A DNA stretch of 51,229 nt, taken from NCBI GenBank assembly GCA_902763335.1, contig CACWRR010000027.1, positions 1-51,229 on the forward strand, read 5' to 3'. The DNA is from an uncultured Lachnospiraceae bacterium (GTDB lineage: Bacteria > Bacillota > Clostridia > Lachnospirales > Lachnospiraceae). The translations under genes were made by a program, and so were the position numbers. Below the pieces are notes generated by a model. It was not told the DNA's origin. It worked only from the letters and a program-made list of their open reading frames with translations, and searched no databases. Below, one piece after another: positions 47,271 to 51,229 of this stretch (positions are counted from its first letter, which is position 1; each line of letters opens with the position of its first letter).

Positions 47271-47399
47271 TCAAAAATTACAACATTAGTAAGGTACGAT
47301 AGTGATTTAATTATCCAAAATCAATAACAGTAATGACAAAACAAATTATTGATGATAAAATAAACAGGTATGTAAATAAAAAAAGGAGTGTAGCAGTTA

Positions 47400-47960
47400 A
47401 TGATCCAAATTATAATTATAATAGGATACTTCCTGGTACTGTTTGATATTGTGTATCAGATAGGAAGTCAGGGAAACAGAGCAGATATACTGCCTGATTT
47501 TATAGGATATCTTCTGATATTCTGGGGGGCGTGGAAATATAAAAACGGGTCTGCCGACTTTAAGAAATTTAATATTTCTCTTATAGTGGCATTTGTGTAT
47601 TCGTATGTGGCGTACATTCTTGATATGTACGGACTGATGTCGAAAATGCCTGTGATGGCGGTTACGATGATAAGTGCGGCATCGGATATGCTTAAAGTGA
47701 CAACGATATTTTTACTGACGTTTGCGTTAAAAAGCTTTAAAAATCCAAGGTTGGATATACAAAGCAAGCGGTTGACAATGGTCTGGAGAGTTATACTGGT
47801 GTGTTATATAGCCGAGTATGTATTCTTAAACTTTGAGGAAATCGAAATAGCATTTTTCTTCTTCTCGAAGATATGTGCAGTGACGGTGATTTTCTATGTA
47901 TTTACATCGTTTGACATATTGCGTTCAGAACAAAAAAAGAAAATTGGAGGAAAGAAATGA
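47400..47960 (+). CDS. Multi-spanning membrane protein, 186 aa
   Basis: About five hydrophobic segments. The N-terminal motif ADILPDFIGYLLIFWGAWKY occurs in uncharacterised clostridial membrane proteins; the function is unknown. SD AAAGGAGTG before ATG 47400. Its stop overlaps the start of the GH13 gene (ATGA), so the two are translationally coupled and probably linked in function. Confidence 0.75.
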   Translation: MIQIIIIIGYFLVLFDIVYQIGSQGNRADILPDFIGYLLIFWGAWKYKNGSADFKKFNISLIVAFVYSYVAYILDMYGLMSKMPVMAVTMISAASDMLKVTTIFLLTFALKSFKNPRLDIQSKRLTMVWRVILVCYIAEYVFLNFEEIEIAFFFFSKICAVTVIFYVFTSFDILRSEQKKKIGGKK

Positions 47961-49633
47961 GATTAACAAAAAAAGAGTTATTTGCATCAGTTGCCATCGG
48001 TGCACTGTGTCTGGGAATTTGTGCCTGCGGTACAACTGACAAAAAGGATGCTTCTAAGGAGACGGACAAAAAGGTAGAAGTAGAGACTGTCGCTCCGGAG
48101 CTTGCTACGGAACTTAACGTGGTTGATGATAATTACAGAAATTATTATGAAGTATTTGTAGGTTCATTTTATGACAGTAATGGTGACGGTCTGGGAGATA
48201 TTCAGGGACTTATATCAAAGCTTGATTATATAAATGATGGTGATGATACTACAGATGATGACCTTGGAATGAACGGCTTATGGCTTATGCCTGTAAATCC
48301 GTCTCCTACATATCATAAATATGATGTTATGGATTATTATGACATTGACTCAGGATACGGAACAAAAGAAGACTTTAAACAGTTGGTGGAAGAGTGTAAT
48401 AAGAGAGGCATTAAGGTTATAATGGATCTTGTTATGAATCATTCAAGTGATCACCATGAATGGTTTCTGAAGGCTTCAGAATATCTTGAAAGTCTGGCAC
48501 CGGGTGAGGAGCCTGACGAAAATGTATGCCCATACGTTGGATATTATACATTTTCAAGAACTAAAGAATCGGGAAATTATTATCAGGTAGGCAATTCAGA
48601 CTGGTATTACAATGCACAGTTCAGCAGTAACATGCCTGACCTTAACTGGGACAATCCAAAGCTTAAAGAGGAATTTGAAAATATTGCAAAATACTGGATA
48701 GAAGAGTACGGTGTCGGTGGATTCAGACTTGATGCAGTGAAAGAATATTATTCAGGAAATACACCTAAAAATGTGGAGGTTCTCACATGGTTCAGCCAGT
48801 ATGTCAAGAGTATAAAACCTGATGCCTACATAGTCGGAGAGGCGTGGTCAGGAGATTATTATGAATATCTTGCCAGCGGAATAGACAGTGTGTTTGATTT
48901 CAACTATGCAAGCTTTGACGGACACCTTGCAAACATAGTTCAGGATAATAATAAAGAGTATAATGGACGTTATCTTGCAGACAATCTTGTTTATTCACTT
49001 GATACTATAAAGAGTAAAAATCCAAACGGAATAATGGCTCCTTTTTATGCAAATCATGATTTGAACAGGGCAGCACATTATCTTGCATTTAAAGAGGACA
49101 AAATAAAGATGGATGCCGGACTGTTAAGCATAATGAATGGTTCACCTTTCTATTATTATGGTGATGAAATAGGACTCGGAGGAGCGGGTGATGATGAAAA
49201 CAAGCGTTCACCTATGATATGGTCATCGACAGATGATACAGGAAAAACAAGAGGACCGGTAAATATGCAGTCTGCATATGTCATTAACAAATTCGGTTCG
49301 GTGGAAGAACAGCTCAAAGATGACAGCTCTATATTAAATTATGTAAAACATGCTGTTAAAATAAGAAACATGTTTCCGGAAATGGCACGAGGAGACGTGG
49401 AAATAATAGACGGTGTGGATGAGGAAATATTTGCAGTAAGAAAGACTTATGAGGGCAGCAGCATAATTGTACTTGCAAATACGTCATCAACAGACGAAAA
49501 GGAAGTTAAACTGGACAGAACTGAAAATGGTTATACAAACATTAAAGCCATCCTTGCAGTCGGTGATGATGAACCTTATCAGACAGAAGATACAATAGTA
49601 ATGCCACCTTTTTCAATAGTGGTTCTTAAATAA
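47957..49633 (+). CDS. GH13 alpha-amylase-family lipoprotein
   Basis: 558 residues. A lipoprotein signal ends CLGICACG, so the enzyme is probably anchored outside the membrane. The GH13 barrel has all conserved regions: DLVMNHSSDHHEW, FRLDAVKEYY (nucleophile Asp), VGEAWSGDYY (acid/base Glu) and YANHDLNRAAHY (third Asp), then a C-terminal beta domain. The substrate is probably starch-derived oligosaccharides; the exact subfamily is not assigned. Confidence 0.92.
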   Translation: MRLTKKELFASVAIGALCLGICACGTTDKKDASKETDKKVEVETVAPELATELNVVDDNYRNYYEVFVGSFYDSNGDGLGDIQGLISKLDYINDGDDTTDDDLGMNGLWLMPVNPSPTYHKYDVMDYYDIDSGYGTKEDFKQLVEECNKRGIKVIMDLVMNHSSDHHEWFLKASEYLESLAPGEEPDENVCPYVGYYTFSRTKESGNYYQVGNSDWYYNAQFSSNMPDLNWDNPKLKEEFENIAKYWIEEYGVGGFRLDAVKEYYSGNTPKNVEVLTWFSQYVKSIKPDAYIVGEAWSGDYYEYLASGIDSVFDFNYASFDGHLANIVQDNNKEYNGRYLADNLVYSLDTIKSKNPNGIMAPFYANHDLNRAAHYLAFKEDKIKMDAGLLSIMNGSPFYYYGDEIGLGGAGDDENKRSPMIWSSTDDTGKTRGPVNMQSAYVINKFGSVEEQLKDDSSILNYVKHAVKIRNMFPEMARGDVEIIDGVDEEIFAVRKTYEGSSIIVLANTSSTDEKEVKLDRTENGYTNIKAILAVGDDEPYQTEDTIVMPPFSIVVLK

Positions 49634-49694
49634 TAAGGTGCAGGACATTTTGGAGGTAACTTAGGATTTTCGCACGTTGCCTGCGTAAATATAA

Positions 49695-49735
49695 AATCCC
49701 CGCAGTGTATCAGATAATGATATACTGTGGGGATT
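49695..49735. terminator. Bidirectional terminator
   Basis: AATCCCCGCAGTGTATCA (49695-49712) pairs with TGATATACTGTGGGGATT (49718-49735) with one wobble; TCTT follows. Confidence 0.85.
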
Positions 49736-49763
49736 CTTAGTCTAAATAAATCTCTGGTTTTAA

Positions 49764-50510
49764 TCAGTCATTAAACAGAAAATCAATAAAGTCGATTGCG
49801 GTTTCGGGACGCTGGGTATTGATGACTATTCCTATAACCGCATCGTTGATTGGATTTTCATAATAATCGTAAAATTTGTAATTACAGTCTTTAAGCGAAA
49901 TGCCATAGGCGTGTTCGGTGGTAGTATCCTTTTGCTTCTGATTATTGCAGAATACAAGTTTATCTTTATATTCTTCATATTTATCAGCCGGAAGAACATC
50001 CTTAAGGTCTAAATAATTGTCGGTTTTGGCATATGTTTTAAACCTGCTCTCGGTTGTGATAAATATATCGTATCTCCGTTTATCAAAGAAGTTGTTTACC
50101 TCTGTGTCCGTGAGGACTGAATCATAATATGATTTGAAAAATATTCTGTCTTTGTCAGGCTTTGTATCTGTAGTGCTCTCAATATACTTTCCAAAACGCT
50201 CAGGAATATCTTTTTCTAAATCAATATCAAAATACACGTTAAATGAAGCACCGAAGAATGTATCTTTCTCATCAGGCTTTACGATATAGTATATCATGTA
50301 GCCGGCAAATGCCAGTACAACAATTCCTAATATTACATATTTAAGGTAGTATTCCCTGAAATGGTGTAGCTTTTGTATTCTGTCCATGCTTTTCCAACGC
50401 TCGGATGCCGACGGATCTTTACGATTTGGATTGTATATTTCTGCTTCAGCTTCAAGTCTGCCGTGTTTTACGTCATCGTCATTTTTTTTGCCGGGCTGCA
50501 ATATTTCCAT
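49764..50510 (-). CDS. Single-pass membrane protein of unknown function, 248 aa
   Basis: A charged N-terminal cytoplasmic part (residues 1-55) is followed by one transmembrane helix (about 58-78) and an extracytoplasmic domain. The outer part has stretches (NYLDLKDVLPADKYEEYKD, AYGISL, ETAIDFIDFLF) that recall solute-binding proteins, which is an inference. SD AGAAGGT before the ATG at 50508-50510; promoter at 50549-50577. Confidence 0.75.
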   Translation of the reverse strand: MEILQPGKKNDDDVKHGRLEAEAEIYNPNRKDPSASERWKSMDRIQKLHHFREYYLKYVILGIVVLAFAGYMIYYIVKPDEKDTFFGASFNVYFDIDLEKDIPERFGKYIESTTDTKPDKDRIFFKSYYDSVLTDTEVNNFFDKRRYDIFITTESRFKTYAKTDNYLDLKDVLPADKYEEYKDKLVFCNNQKQKDTTTEHAYGISLKDCNYKFYDYYENPINDAVIGIVINTQRPETAIDFIDFLFND

Positions 50511-50548
50511 ATGTGATTGTACCTTCTTTCAGTAAAAATAATGCACAA

Positions 50549-50577
50549 AGTATAGCATACTGTGAAAAAAAACTCAA
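50549..50577 (-). promoter_or_regulatory. Promoter of the 248-aa membrane protein gene
   Basis: Minus strand TTGAGT (50572-50577), 17 bp, TATACT (50549-50554). Confidence 0.7.
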
Positions 50578-50699
50578 CTAATAGTCAAAATGTTTATAAT
50601 GATTTAAGTTTTTTTAGAACTTTTAAGTAATTTTACATAGTAATTGATAAAATTTTACATAATAATTATTAAAAATGTTCAATTACTTGGGAAAATCAG

Positions 50700-50728
50700 T
50701 TGCAAAATTATGGCAAATGTACTATAAT
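50700..50728 (+). promoter_or_regulatory. Promoter of the secreted protein gene, with flanking direct repeats
   Basis: TTGCAA (50700-50705), 17 bp, TATAAT (50723-50728). TGCAAAATT is repeated exactly at 50701-50709 and 50736-50744 on either side of the -10, and the region is also partly inverted-repetitive. This may be a regulator site. Confidence 0.65.
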
Positions 50729-50785
50729 AATTTTATGCAAAATTGCAAAAAACAAAAAAACATAAGAAAGGGATGGTTTTAATTT

Positions 50786-51229
50786 ATGAAGAAATTAATT
50801 AAAAGCACAGTTGCAGTAGCAAGTGCAGTAGCTATGGCGTTCACTATGGCAGCAGTTCCAACAGTAAGCGCATTAGCTGATGACACTGCTGAACCAGCAC
50901 CGGTAGTAGAGGTCTTTGACACTGCTACATTTGGAGCAGATGAAGTACATTATACATTAGCAGGAGGATGTGCACCGGGAGAATGGACACCGCTTGCTAA
51001 AGCAAATGAACTGAAGGAAACAGAGTACGAGGGAGTATACGCGTTAGATATTACAGTACCTGCATATAGCAAAGATACAGAATATCAGAACAGATTTAAA
51101 ATCTGCAGAATAGACAGTACAGTAATGGACGCAGGATGGGGTCAGACAATATGTCTTGGAACAGATAAATATGGAGACAGCCAGACACAGTTCAGAATAG
51201 AGAACGAAGAAGAAGGCAACTATACAGTT
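50786..51229 (+). CDS. Secreted protein, N-terminal part only (possible carbohydrate-binding module)
   Basis: The open frame starts at ATG 50786 (SD AAGAAAGGGATG) and runs off the window after 148 codons. A classical signal peptide is clear (MKKLIKSTVAVASAVAMAF..., cleavage near VSALA-DD). The mature start is acidic and Pro/Thr-containing, then a beta-rich module (EVHYTLAGGC, EYEGVYALDITVP, QNRFKICRID). The spacing of Trp and Gly suggests a starch- or glycan-binding module. With the GH13 lipoprotein nearby, a role in extracellular starch use is inferred. Confidence 0.75.
   Translation, partial: MKKLIKSTVAVASAVAMAFTMAAVPTVSALADDTAEPAPVVEVFDTATFGADEVHYTLAGGCAPGEWTPLAKANELKETEYEGVYALDITVPAYSKDTEYQNRFKICRIDSTVMDAGWGQTICLGTDKYGDSQTQFRIENEEEGNYTV

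Overview
The window is a low-GC Bacillota chromosome segment whose gene content points to an anaerobic, butyrate-forming gut or rumen Clostridium relative, most likely Lachnospiraceae. The reasons are the order rpoB-rpoC-rpsL-rpsG-fusA-tuf, a thl-crt-hbd-bcd-etfB-etfA butyrate operon beside a But-type butyryl-CoA:acetate CoA-transferase, a monomeric [FeFe] hydrogenase, and secreted starch-active proteins. The species cannot be named from the sequence. Consensus SD sites and TTGACA/TATAAT promoters with 17-bp spacers are easy to see throughout. No tRNA, rRNA or CRISPR array was seen.

Layout. 1-240: the 3' end of a group II intron, then a 121-bp palindromic element flanked by an 8-bp target duplication. 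265-13700: transcription and translation genes (rpoB, rpoC, an L,D-transpeptidase, rpsL, rpsG, fusA, and a tuf broken by a 4-bp deletion). 13.7-20.4 kb: a small hydrolase, a PadR regulator, purF-purB, purA, an internally deleted deoC and an unknown gene. 20.4-30.6 kb: fermentation genes, with a frameshifted CoA-transferase gene divergent from coaD-thl-crt-hbd-bcd-etfB-etfA, then the hydrogenase. 30.8-36.4 kb: housekeeping and unknown genes (SEC-C protein, methyltransferase, Hsp33, cold-shock protein, PHP hydrolase, YerC-like repressor, DUF1836 protein). 36.4-44.2 kb: pspA, an SPFH/zinc-ribbon gene and pcrA, then a small acidic membrane protein, rlmD and a purine permease. 44.2-47.3 kb: a signalling locus (Spo0A-like response regulator, AgrC-like sensor kinase, divergent 14-codon peptide gene) and an hcp relic. 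47.4 kb to the end: a membrane protein coupled to a GH13 lipoprotein, an unknown membrane protein, and the start of a secreted, possibly carbohydrate-binding protein.

The most interesting candidate is the signalling locus at 44.28-46.92 kb. A membrane GHKL kinase and a regulator with a Spo0A-type DNA-binding domain lie next to a divergent gene for the peptide MSGLWEAILKYFSK, which has its own strong SD and terminator. The regulator promoter carries five helically phased decamer repeats. There is no AgrB or other peptide-processing gene and no Cys in the peptide, so this is not a standard agr locus.

A second theme is mobile and deletional change. Three copies of one palindromic repeat family (predicted four-way junction) occur in the window, one cut down by a deletion at an ACAC microhomology. 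Four genes carry deletions: tuf (4 bp), deoC (about 55 codons, in frame), but (about 38 bp) and hcp (relic only). For tuf, a sequencing or assembly error must be excluded before biology is inferred.
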